NCBI GenBank assembly: GCA_029237695.1
Contig: CM055277.1
Location: forward strand, 36,490,242-36,554,241
Reading direction: 5' to 3'
DNA from: Conchocele bisecta
Taxonomy: Eukaryota > Mollusca > Bivalvia > Lucinida > Thyasiridae
DNA: 64,000 nt
Shown: in pieces, positions 25,484-36,293 of the stretch
How the letters are laid out: every line of letters begins with the position of its first letter
Position numbering within the stretch: the stretch's first letter is position 1
The notes under the pieces: generated by a model
The model's input: only the letters and a program-made list of their open reading frames with translations
Database searches by the model: none
What the model was told of the DNA's origin: nothing
Position numbers and translations under genes: made by a program

Positions 25484-27168
25484 TACGGGGCGCCATGCAG
25501 GACAGGTTAATTATGTGTACAAAATTGAGTTTTGTAACACTAAAAATCACAAAATTCAATTCTGTGTCACAAAATTCAATTCTGTGTCACAAAATTCAAT
25601 TCTGTCAATTCTGTGTCACAAAATTCAATTCTGTCAATTCTGTGTCACAAAATTCAATTCTGTGTCACAAAATTCAATTCTGTGTCACAAAATTCAATTC
25701 TGCATACGTTTCGTATACAAAATTCATTTTTGTTATAAAGGATTCAATTTTGTAAGACAGAATTGAGTTTTGTGAAGAAAATTCAGTTTTGTGGACAGAA
25801 TTCATTTTTGTCCACAAAAATTAGTTTGCGTAGGATAGTCTATGTCATCTCTACGTTGATTGGTTGAGATCGGTCTTAGTCCATTTTACTAAATGGTGGA
25901 GTACACTTGCAGGTTTAAATATTTCAATGCGAAAATATAACCCAATATATCAATATTATACTTCTTTATGGACAGTTATTTTGGTTATATTATGATTACA
26001 AATGAGTGGTCACACCATATAAGCATATATACTTTGAAGGAGAAATAAGAAAAATATTCAGAATTTTCCCTCAATTATGTAAACAGGGTCAAACATAAAG
26101 TAGCCGGGACATAGCTAGACCTGAGAGCATGCCCATATATAGAGAATACCAGGCTAGTGTATTTTGATATCAAGTTTATCAGGCAAGGCTAGGAAACGCG
26201 TAGGAATTGCGAGGCTTGCCGAGGAATTCCTACCGTTTCCGAGCCGAGCCTGATAAACTTGATATTAAAATACACTAGCCTGGGGTATTCTATTTATCAG
26301 GTAACGTTTTATGCTCGAAAATGACATTAGATGACGTCGTATTCTAACAGTAGATCTAACCTTGTGAAACAAATGGTATTGAATCTGTGTCTACTAGTTG
26401 CGAAGTTACGTGTTCGCAACTATGTGTCTACATGCATTATTTACAGTATACACCATCTTAGTATCCATGGTATCTACACAAATACTACAAATGGTTTCCT
26501 CAAATGGCCCAATACACACATTCTGTTTATAAACACAGACAGCAGTCAGAACACAAGCCACAGCGCGTGTATTATTGATTTAACTGGGGCAGATGTACAT
26601 TGCGATACACAATAAATGACGTCAGTACTCGCGGGAGATCTACATGTACATGAATTATGTGTACAATTATAACGTAAATGAGTTTAAATACGAATGGGTT
26701 TGTCAACGTTTGACTGTTTGGAGATAGTTGAAGCAAAATTGCAGAATGAGAAATGAATCATCGACATTGAATGTGTAGATCGGCGACCGTGACCCATTTC
26801 TCCAGTGCAGTTTCTGACCAATGGTAGTCCTTCTTACATGCGTGTGCAGAATTGAATTTTGTGACACAGAATTGAATTTTGTTACACTGAATTGACAGAA
26901 TTGAATTTTGTGACACAGAATTGAATTTTGTGACACAGAATTGAATTTTGTTACACAGAATTGAATTGTGTGACACAGAATTGAATTTTGTTACACAAAA
27001 GTGAATTTTGTGGCACAAAAGTGAATTTTGTGACACAGAATTGAATTTTGTGACACAGAATTGAATTTTGTGGCACAAATGTGAATTTTGTGACACAGAA
27101 TTGAATTTTGTGGCACAAAAATGAATTTTGTTGACAAAATTGAGCCATGTCCAACTTGGCGCCCCGTA
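25484..27168 (+). mobile_element. Foldback element B1, 5-bp target duplication ATAAC
   Basis: Ends TACGGGGCGCCA are inverted, and both subterminal regions are tandem arrays of the 20-mer TGTGTCACAAAATTCAATTC, forward on the left (25540-25700) and reversed on the right (26850-27130). ATAAC flanks it exactly at 25479-25483 and 27169-27173. The interior has no coding capacity and carries a hairpin (26141-26291). Long inverted ends built from tandem short repeats are the hallmark of foldback elements. The 5-bp duplication and TACGGGG end do not match a superfamily I can name. Confidence 0.85.
26141..26291. repeat. Hairpin P1, shared-skeleton palindrome
   Basis: Near-perfect inverted repeat with arms of about 65 bp, ends agagaatacc and ggtattct, centre gcgaggcttgccgag. 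It lies within B1; the same hairpin is in B3 (41167-41313) and a decayed one at about 62845-62955. Confidence 0.85.
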
Positions 27169-27173
27169 ATAAC

Positions 27174-28401
27174 CCTATAGATGACGTACACATGGTCAAA
27201 CCAAAAACAGCACGCGGGCCCGGAAAAAAATCATTGGCGCCTTAAGCATGTTAAGTATGGCGTCTGGCTACACCGTAATGATGTCCATTTGGTTCTACAA
27301 CATATCTTTTAGAACATGTATGATTAAACAGGTATACATTTATGACTATAATGCTTAGCAACAGATCTAGATCTGGTTTGTTGTGGGTAGAACCCGGACC
27401 ACTATATGCAATTATTTGGATAGTGACGTATGTGCTTAGAGGTTGTGTTCAACAAAAGACATTGCTCACTCGACTTATATTTTTTGGGGTACATGTATTT
27501 GTATGTTATTGATGAATTATTTCTATTGCTAACGGCCGATACCGAAGAGATTCGGAGCCACTTAATTTACTGTTCCCGACAAGATATCTCCACGACACCA
27601 GCCGTCCGGGAGTTTGACAGAGATTGATAGCAGTTGGGGGCATTTCGTGTCCCGCCCATTGACAATCTCCACGGTGCGGGTACCACGTGACATTTTGTTA
27701 AGCAGGGGCATGAAAAACAATGGCGGGTCAACCCGATTCCGGTAAGATTTTTGTATTATCATAACTTTGAGAAAACATGAGTATTCAAATAGCAGAAAGA
27801 GTGTACGAGAGCCTTGTCATTTGAAAAACCCAAACTCGGCTCATTATTATTTTGCTAAACACGGCCTAATTTTGTCTAAGAGTGAAACCGCGTATCTGCA
27901 GGACCGAAAACCCAGTAGCTAAGAAGGGGTCACATTTTACAATTCCTTGGAATACTGCTATTATAGCTGGGCGGATATGGTGCACGAATGGCACGCAGTC
28001 ATAGTACAATACTAAAAGATATTGAGAAAAAAAAAGGAAAACAAAATATGCCAATTCGACCATGGTTTGGCCTCAAACACGAAAATGCTAATGATGGGTC
28101 ACAAAACCTATGTGCCAGAAAGTGTATGTACAATGTATACATTTAATATCTGTGTATCATATATTACAACAGCCATTGTTTTTCGTGCCCTGCCCAGACG
28201 GTGCGCGTTCTGTATACTTAAATGGATTATATATACCAGTAAATCAATGCATATATGTACAACCCCACCATTTACCCTGGTGTTGAAGTTCGATAAGATT
28301 ACCAGAAGTAGGCTGGCTTGAGTGGTCAGAAGGCAAGCCACCAATAATGCTTGCGACACGAGTCATCGGTGAAACGAGTTCCACCGGCGCCAGAACAAGT
28401 A
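27174..28401. other. Unique sequence, possible start-plus-donor at 27710-27741
   Basis: Moderately GC-rich around 27540-27740. ATG at 27710 and 27720 are followed by a donor-like gattccg|gtaaga. Too short to call as an exon; no partner exon was recognised. Confidence 0.3.
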
Positions 28402-29346
28402 TTAAAGGTACATGCCCACTCAGTAGGCACCAAATGTTCTTTATATCAGAGACATCGTCTGGGACATTTTCTGGCAAAAACAACATTAATTTACCATTAC
28501 CACACGTATTGACTGGAATTATTATACATTTTATATCATACTTAAATGTCCACACTGATATCAGTTGCGATAACTGTGTTTCCTTAAAATATTAACGGAC
28601 ATTATTATTTATTATCTTTATTATTACTTGTTGATTGCAATGATCATACTTCATAATCTGTCGAAACTATTATTTTTTCAGGTGACGTATTTAATCAGTA
28701 TAAGTAATTAAACAATATCATGCCTCATTTGCATATAAAAATAGCCTGATACCACCGCGCGTCACTAACAGTAAAACAATTATTTCTAAATGGTTATATC
28801 TGTATTACGGGGCGCCATGAAGGACAGGTTAATTATGTGTACAAAACCAATTTTTTCCAGACAAAATTGAGTTTTGTAACACTAATAATCACAAAATCAA
28901 ATTATGTAAAATTCTGATATACAAAATTCATTTTTGTTATAAAGGATTCAATTTTGTAAGACAGAATTGAGTTTTGTGAACAAAATTCAGTTTTGTGGGA
29001 CAGAATTCAGTTTTGTCCACAAAAGTCAGTGTTGTCCACAAAAGTCAGTGTTGTCCACAAAAATTAGTTTGCGTAACTGATAGTCTATGTCATCTCTACG
29101 TTGATTGGTTGAGATCGGTCTTAGTCCATTTTACTAGATGGTGGAGTACACTTGCAGGTTTAAATATTTCAATGCGAAAATATAACCCAATATATCAATA
29201 TTATACTTCTTTATGGACAGTTATTTTGGTTATATTATGATTACAAAATATATACCTCTAGTTCTATCCAAGAATCTTATTGTGACTAATCATGTCTGCG
29301 GATGCCAGGGCGGCCAAATAACAACTAGTTTATATAAACATTTTAA

Positions 29347-30067
29347 AGGTACATGCCCACGCAGTAGGCACAACATGTTCTTTATAGGAATTAAATAAGT
29401 GTATAAGTATGTCACTATTCCAACAGTTCTAAAAATTACGAGTGCCCGCTATACAAATATAATCATTTATTAATTATTAATTTACTGTTAGCGACGCGCG
29501 GCGGTAACAGTCTATTTTGATAATGTGCGGGGACGACGACTTTCACATCACGGCTTGCGGTGCGCATGCGCAGTATACTACGCACACCAGTAGGCTTCCC
29601 AATATGTAAACAAGAATATCAACATGTCGAAACGTCCAGGACGGAAATTGTATGAAACGGCGTCGGCCAAAAAAAAGGCGAAATGTCTGAGGGACAGGCA
29701 GTACAGAGAGAGAGAGAGAGAGTGGTTAATATTGGCGACCAGATCACCAAATGGAAAGAGTTACGTGGAGATTTAGATTTGGACTCGAACAGAGATTTTT
29801 CTTGTCAACTTCCGATACTTCACTGCGCATGTCAAATGATCAAAGATGTGATATGATTGACCGTGTCACGTGACGCGTGTTGGTAAAAATAGCACGAGGT
29901 CGGAAAATACCCTTTCTGGTCCCGGCATATAAAATGCGATTTAACACCAATTAACACGCGCCTTAATTAAAAATAACTCGTTAGTGGGTAGACAAATGGC
30001 TCATATAAGGCATGACAGAAAATTAAAAGTAGTAGTACAGTGTAACATGCTGCGTGGGCATGTACCT
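29347..30067 (+). mobile_element. Family A transposon A6, long form with coding remnant
   Basis: 721 bp with TTAA at 29343-29346 and 30068-30071. Outer parts match A4. The interior from about 29525 is unique, GC-richer and holds the MSKRPGRK reading frame. It may be a deletion derivative of the autonomous element. Inserted inside B2. Confidence 0.85.
29624..29880 (+). pseudogene. Protein-coding remnant inside a family A transposon
   Basis: ATG at 29624 gives MSKRPGRKLYETASAKKKAK, then CLRDRQYRERE. After a GA microsatellite (29707-29722) that shifts the frame, the +1 or +2 frame continues VNIGDQITKWKELRGDLDLD and NRDFSCQL. The basic start followed by a 'W--L---L-L--D--F---L' helix is typical of the N-terminus of several mollusc and fish repeat-encoded proteins. 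It lies in the unique interior of the longest A copy (29347-30067), so it may be the first exon of the element's own transposase. It could equally be a captured host fragment. Confidence 0.45.
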
Positions 30068-30684
30068 TTAACAATAGCATCGTTTTATTTCAAGTAACCA
30101 ACATTGGGATAGCGTTATTAAATGTATGTACATAGTCAATACATAATTACAATAAACGGTTGCCATGGCAACCAATTCACAAAATGTTATTTTCCATCCA
30201 AGTTCCATCATGTTTGTTGCTGATATATTTTTATACATATTATTCAGGCCACATTTTTGTCGTACTGTGTCTGACCAATGATAGTCCTTCTTACATGCGT
30301 GTGCCATATTTGGGCAACATAATCGAAACGTATGCAAATACGTATACGAAACGTATGCAGAATTGAATTTTGTGACACAGAATTGAAGTTTGTGACAAAG
30401 AATTGAGTTTTGTGGCACAAAAGTGAATTTTGTGACACAGAATTGAGTTTTGTGGCACAAAAGTGAATTTTGTTGACAAAATCAGTATATATTTAAATTT
30501 GTTTTTGTCAAGTTTATAGGTACAAAAATGAATTTTGTTGACAAAATTGAGCCATGTCTCACTTGGCGCCCCGTATGTATAGCGGGCACTCGTAATTTGT
30601 AGTACTGGTGTAATGGAATAGTGACACAATTACACACTTATTTAATTCCTATAAAGAACATTTTGAGTGTGCACGTGACTTTAA

Positions 30685-32039
30685 CCCTTCTAACATCCAC
30701 TCACTATACTTACCACCAATTATTAAATCTATTCTACTATATTCTATATTACATAGCAGCATGTCGGGATTGTGGTGGGCTAAGACCGTACACTCGTTGG
30801 GTGGAAGTACTTGTATACATGTTAATTTTGGATATGGTTATGGACAGTAACCGTAGGTGGCTGCCAGCCTTATACTGACACCGCGCCTCGTACATGTAGT
30901 AAGATCTACACAACGGGTGCTTTTATGTTTAACCACACTAAATCATCAGATATTCATGCGCGATGTATTCACAAAGTACGTTAAAAAAATAACCCAGATG
31001 CGTTATGCCATAGACACTCTTTACTTGCAGAAAGCGGTCAATTGATGTACTAATCTACTTCACAGGCATGTTAGTGTATCATTTGGATCATGTTCAAGCA
31101 TATATTTTGAGATTATTTTGTAAGTCGGAAAATATTTGTCATATGAGGTGGAGTCAAGTTCAGCCTCTGACTTTTTGCGCCACCACCAATGTGGTCACAG
31201 GAGATTTAATTTATCTTTCTGAACAATAATTATTATAAACCCATCTTCTAATTAGTGAATAGCTAGAGCAGAATGGGTGCAGGTTATGGGAAAATAGGTC
31301 CCACAACATCCATACGAACAATGAAAGTAGCAGAGAATAGCAAAATGTGTGGTATTTGGTTAGGAAAAATCAATGGTGATGGGCCACCTTTAATAATATG
31401 TCAATCACGTTCGTACCGTTTATCTGAGGGCTTATGTTTCATACACATGTAGATAGCAAGTTCATTTTGTTTGCTAAGCAACAACTGATAGGGCCTACGA
31501 AGCATAGGATTTCGTTGAAGGATTGGTACGTTTTTATGCATAGTATTCCACTTTTTAGTAGAGCATGTTATGCAGTGAAATATCATAACAGATCGATTAG
31601 TTTGCTAAAAATGATTTGTGTCTGACTTAATTTTCTTTTAGAATAACTGGTGCCATATGCCAGTTCGATAACGTATCACTTCCCTTCGATTTATATCTAA
31701 CGTGACGAGCTGAGCCACAAATGTATCCGATATTCACTTCCGGTAAGTAAATATGTCCAGAGTTGGGATCAGGAAACCAACAATTCTCATAAATCGCCGC
31801 GGCCATCCTTGATTTTGTCGACCATCTTGGTTAGTCATAACTGCTCCATATCTGCCGAGATACGAACACGTACCGGATTTCTACATTTTTGGTTGTGAAA
31901 ACATCGTTATATATTACAGTGATTTACGCTACTGTCTTTGGTTATTGTGGTGTGCCTAAGAAGGCGTTATCTAAATAAGCACCGTTGCTGTTTCAAACTA
32001 TGTAGATAATCCGGTATTATGAGCAGGGAATGAAAACAA
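30685..32039. other. No gene recognised
   Basis: AT-rich, with gcggccatccttgatttt and gaccatcttggtt near 31800, as in the degenerate satellites elsewhere. Confidence 0.5.
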
Positions 32040-32475
32040 ACATCTAAATTCAATTTGCGCTTCTACACACCATCAGGAAGTCACATACCAAACATGAAGT
32101 CTCCAGCGATTACGGTTTACAAGTTTTACAAGGCAAAATTGCGGAATTCTAAGTCCAAAAGGGGGAGATAATCCATGACCTGAGGGTCAAATCGAAACTC
32201 ACTTTGCGCAGCATCTGCACCACATACAGAAGATACATATATACCAAAGTATAAAGTATCCAGCTATTACGGTTTAAAAGTTTTATTTCCTATAAGGTAA
32301 AATGCGAACATCTACGTCTAAAAGGGGGAGATAATCCGTGACCCCGGGTTCAAATCAAATATCGAAATTCATTTTGCACATCTGCACATCATAAGTCAGT
32401 TACATACCAAATACCAAATATCCATCTATTACGGTTTAAACGTTTCTTACAAGAAAACGTGACGGACGGATTATA
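32040..32475 (+). repeat. Tandem repeat of about 155 bp, 2.7 units
   Basis: attacggttta recurs at about 32111, 32267 and 32420, aagggggagataatcc at 32158 and 32319, and acataccaaa before each. Ends with gacggacgga. Confidence 0.75.
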
Positions 32476-33149
32476 AAAGATACCACATGCACTATTATTT
32501 AGTGTGTGAATATCATAAGTGTCACAGACACACATTTGTTAGACTTTGTACCCTTTTGATTTTTATTTCCAACCATTATTTAAGACGAGATGGAACATTA
32601 CACTAGAGTTAAACGAGTTAAATAATATTTAACGACCCCAGAGATGAATCAGATGAACACAAGTAAAGGTAGCGAGTACATGTCCATAAGTAGTATCAAT
32701 AGTTCAACATACACTGCATATTGGCTATAAATATGCTCATGTACGATCGGAAAATACTTATATGCATTGACTCCCTTTGTTCGAGATCAAATGTTTCATC
32801 ACCAACTATCAGTAGTAACTACTTACAAGTCTGGAGAGTCACGTTAGGTGCATTTACAAAATACATGTACGTGTTTCATATATTTATTTCAGCCGATTAT
32901 TTTATCTTTGTGGAACTGAATAAATACGTTAATAACAGTAGTGGACAATCACATGCAACTTAATACATGTACTATGATATATATGGAAGGGGAACATAAT
33001 GTAGCAAAAAATAAAAGTAATTATAGTGCCTAATTATCCAATTCGGATATTTGGCGACCATCTTAAGTATGAAGGTTACTTTGTATTGTAGAAGAACATG
33101 TATATAGTATTGTCGATTGGACAGGGAATACTGGGCGGGTCCAGGACAA

Positions 33150-33192
33150 CAAGGTGTGCGTGTGCGTGCATGCGTGCGTGCGTGCGTGTGTG
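33150..33192 (+). repeat. TGCG/TG microsatellite
   Basis: gtgtgcgtgtgcgtgcatgc followed by (gtgc)n and tgtgtg. Confidence 0.95.
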
Positions 33193-33596
33193 TTTCTTGT
33201 TACACAAATACAATATGTGTATTGCGAATTATTCTATTCATAGATCAAATATCTACATATTTAATATATAACTTATGTCGTTGAAACAATGATACATTTA
33301 GTTATTCAATATATATTCACATACACATATGATATGTAAATCGATACTGTATACATAGTGTATCCCAGTTAATTGGGTAACAACGAGCGGATATTGTTAA
33401 CCATGTTAACCCGAGGCAATAGTCACCGGCGACCGAGGCGATAGCTATTACGCGAATATATTGAGTACGTTATGGACCGGAGACGTTATGCAATCAGTAA
33501 AATCAGCAGACATTCTGCAATATTCACATCGTTTGTAGCCAGTGTCATCTGGTCATAGCTCCGCTTCTTTCAGTTCGTGACGTGTAACAGGGAGTG

Positions 33597-33685
33597 ATGG
33601 ATGACATAGTAGCCGGCACAGTGGAAGGCGATCACCCTGGTATAGACTACGACAACATCAGGCCCTTGCACAGAACAGAGCAAAG
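33597..33685 (+). CDS. Candidate upstream first coding exon of the kinase gene
   Basis: An ATG with G at -3 and +4, preceded by an in-frame TAA at 33585, opens 29 codons beginning MDDIVAGTVEGDHPG and including DYDNIRPLHR. It ends at CAAAG|gtgagc, a strong donor. The exon leaves two bases over (phase 2). The acceptor 'catgtttcag' ending at 36124 needs exactly phase 2 to enter the kinase frame, giving a Ser codon and then HISPGL before the FN3K homology. This would supply the ATG that exon 1 lacks. The donor stretch AGCAAAGGTG is duplicated in tandem; only the first copy keeps the frame. Phase agreement has a one-in-three chance of being accidental and I do not recognise the peptide, so it could be the first exon of another gene. 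Confidence 0.42.
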
Positions 33686-33855
33686 GTGAGCAAAGGTGAG
33701 AACTGTCTGTAACGCAGGGCGAATTATAGCCAGAACAAGGGTCATTACAGTGTCAAATGGAAACGGTATGTTGTACCACATTTGTTTCTAGCGTGTCTTG
33801 GATGGTCAGTTATTTCAGGGCCTATCAACATTATTAATTAACATTATAGTGTTAA

Positions 33856-34338
33856 AGGTACATGACCACTCAGTATGCACAACATGTTCACTATTCCACT
33901 AGTTCTAAAAATTACGAGTGCCCGCTATACAGATATAATAATTTAGTAATATTTATTTTACTGATAGTGACGCGCGATGGTATTAGGCTATTTTCATATG
34001 CAAATGAGGCATGGTATCTTTTAATTATGTATACTACATTAAATGCGTCACCTGAAAAAATAATATTTTCGACAGATTATAAAGTATGATCATTGCACAT
34101 CAAAACATAAGTACAGAGAATAAATAGTAAAGTCCGTTAACATTTTAAGGAAGCACGGTTATCGCCCCTGATATAAGTGTGGAAATTTATGTTTGATATA
34201 CGAAGTATAATTAAATGTCAATTACATCGTCGGGAGATGGTTAATGACTGTTAATTTGCCCGACCAATATCATATATAACGAATGGACGAACAAAATATG
34301 CATCCCTTTATTATAACCTAGCACGTGGGCATGTACCT
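33856..34338 (+). mobile_element. Family A transposon, full copy A7
   Basis: 483 bp, TTAA at 33852-33855 and 34339-34342, ends as in A4. It lies in the putative intron between the candidate upstream exon and kinase exon 1. Confidence 0.87.
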
Positions 34339-34602
34339 TTAATATTCGACCCAGATTATTGTTTGTATATATACATGAAACGCCTTTCTAAACAATGTAC
34401 AAAACAGGTATTGGAATCATGTGAATAAATACTTTTTAGGAAATTTATTTTGTTCGGGTACGTGTTGCTTTGAAGAGATAAATGTTCCATTAACATGCAG
34501 TATGAAGGAAATGGTGACTCCCAGGAAGAATTGACAGAACAAGAACCTTTGTGCGTTCCGGTTGTAATTTAAGTCGCACTGCGTTACAGACATACATTTC
34601 GG

Positions 34603-34697
34603 GTTAATTTGCGAACAATAACTCTTGCAATCTACTCCCGTAGTTTCTGCTGCGGACGGTACGGGAATAGATTTCAAGAGTTACTGTTCGCAACTAA
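34603..34697. mobile_element. Palindromic MITE F
   Basis: Arms gcgaacaataactcttgcaa and caagagttactgttcgcaac around a 17-bp loop ctgctgcgg. Related halves lie at 13150 and 14808. Confidence 0.75.
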
Positions 34698-34734
34698 GAT
34701 GAAAACTACCCATGTGAGCACACATACCTTCTAT

Positions 34735-34967
34735 GTGGCTGTGACTGGAGAAATGGTACTTATGGAAATTGTGACCAAATCAAATAGTACACTCCTGTAA
34801 CCTGATAATGCTTTGTATTGCTTTATAGAAGAATGGTGGGTGTTTCATTGATATAATGGCGAACAGTGCAGATCCTGATCAGACTGTGTGGATGTAAAGG
34901 CTGATCCGGATCTACACTGGTCGCAAAAAACAATAAGCCAAATTTCACCAGTCACAGCCTCATAGTT
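34735..34967. mobile_element. Palindromic MITE G2
   Basis: gtggctgtgactggagaaat to tttcaccagtcacagcct, with internal gatctacactggtcgcaaa; intact relative of G1. Confidence 0.75.
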
Positions 34968-35662
34968 AATATGGTTTCACACATCGTACGTGACAATGCA
35001 CTGTAACCGGTTACTTGTTCAACCCTTGAGGTATCGAAATATGTACAATCATCGTCATATACATAGAGATTCTCCATCAAGCCATGACCTAAATATAGAT
35101 ACATGGAAACTTGACACATGTAGACATGTGTGATACATTCACACCACCATTGGCATTGATCTTTACAATGTCGCCGCTAACTCATTTGGCAATTGTGCCC
35201 AAGGGTTTGAAATCGTGTGTTCATCGACAGCATACTACCACTAATACTAGTCTACTGTCTGTTCCACGTCTTTCCGAGTGCCGACGAACATTTGTCTTTT
35301 AAAGGTCATGTGTCTCTGATGTGGATAAAATGCTGACACAACCGGCAGTTGGTAATTTTAAGAGCATTTCACAGTAGATTTGTATCTACATATATCATCA
35401 CTCTATGGGTGACCTGAAAAAGAAAGAAAAAGAAACGGATATTGAACTGAATAATAGGTGCATATTGTCTATTCATGCTGTTCAGTTAGTATATATTAAG
35501 TCCCAGTGTGTGTTCTGAACTCATCACATCACACATATCAAAATGATACTTCTTCCCGGTTATGGAAGATTTTCGATCCTATTCCCACCGTTAAATAACT
35601 TAACTACCTGTAACTAACTATCAACTAACAGCGTACCGCATTGCAGTTGGTATACATGTTGA

Positions 35663-36020
35663 AGGTACATGCCCACTCAGTAGGCACAAACTTTTCTTTA
35701 TATAAATGAAACAATTAAGTGTATACTTGTGTCACTATTCCACCTTCTAACAATTACGCGTGTCCGCTATACAGATATAATCATTTAGTCATATTTATTT
35801 TACTGATAGTGACTTGCGGTGGTATCAGGCTATTTTCATATATGCAAATGAGGCATGATATTCTTTAATTATTTATACTAATTAAATGCATCACCTCAAA
35901 ACATGCTATTTTCAACAGAGTGTAAAGTATGATCGTTGCTCATCAAACATTAAATACAGAGAGTAAATAGTACTTAATGTCCGTTAACATGTTAAGGAAA
36001 CACGGTTATCGCCCCTGAAG
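35663..36020 (+). mobile_element. Family A transposon A8, truncated, just upstream of kinase exon 1
   Basis: Left end AGGTACATGCCCACTCAGTA is intact after a mutated TTGA flank. The copy stops after gttatcgcccctga, 105 bp before the acceptor at 36124. Confidence 0.82.
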
Positions 36021-36140
36021 TTTGGTCAGAATGTAAATTGATATAATTGATGGGCGCATATGTCACATATTCACAGGCGATAGTGACTGCACCCATCCAT
36101 TAATTATCCGGTACCATGTTTCAGCCATATTAGCCCCGGT

Positions 36141-36293
36141 TTGTCGACGGAAGCCGAAGATCATATTCGCCAGGAGCTTGGTACTCGTGTACTGAGGGAC
36201 ACCAGGCAGTACGGGCGAGGGTATATATGCTCCGGGGCCACTTACGAAACCGATCATGGACCGGTCTTTATTAAGATAAACAAGAAGCCTTTG
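36141..36293 (+). CDS. FN3K: FN3K exon 1 of the recognised homology (P-loop)
   Basis: Encodes 51 codons ending ..FIKINKKPL, followed by donor gtatgc (intron phase 0). It carries the Gly-rich P-loop GRGYICSG and the ATP-binding Lys in VFIK. Residue 1 of the homology is TTG, not ATG. The frame is open upstream only to TGA at 36084 and has no ATG in between, and exon 1 itself contains no ATG. If the upstream exon at 33597 is used, this exon starts at 36125, after the acceptor 'tttcag'. A truncated family A transposon ends about 105 bp upstream. Confidence 0.88.

Larger units (their letters stand above)
28806..30575 (+). mobile_element. Foldback element B2, inserted in A5 and containing A6
   Basis: Same TACGGGGCGCCA ends and reversed 20-bp repeats near the right end. 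It is flanked by TGTAT on both sides (28801-28805, 30576-30580). The flanking sequence on both sides is family A, which reads continuously once B2 and one TGTAT are removed. The 5' 440 bp match B1 closely, then the interior differs and includes the A copy at 29347-30067. B2 is therefore a distinct subfamily. Confidence 0.85.
28406..30680 (-). mobile_element. Family A transposon A5, split by B2
   Basis: The left end after TTAA (28402-28405) runs to 28805; the remainder resumes at 30581 and ends in a degenerate ACT before TTAA (30681-30684). It is oriented opposite to A4. Confidence 0.82.

Noticed and set aside
25495..27199. Open frames reading repeated VTKFNSVSQNS / CHKIQFC in several frames (also at 30068-30629, 40286-40800 and 41690-41940)
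   Set aside because: They are translations of the 20-bp subterminal repeats of the foldback element; they occur in all three frames and both strands and have no start context.
27710..27741. Two ATGs followed by a strong donor (gattccg|gtaaga) as a kinase first exon
   Set aside because: Very short and gives no convincing in-frame join; the exon at 33597 fits better. The ATG at 27710 does leave phase 2, so it is not excluded.
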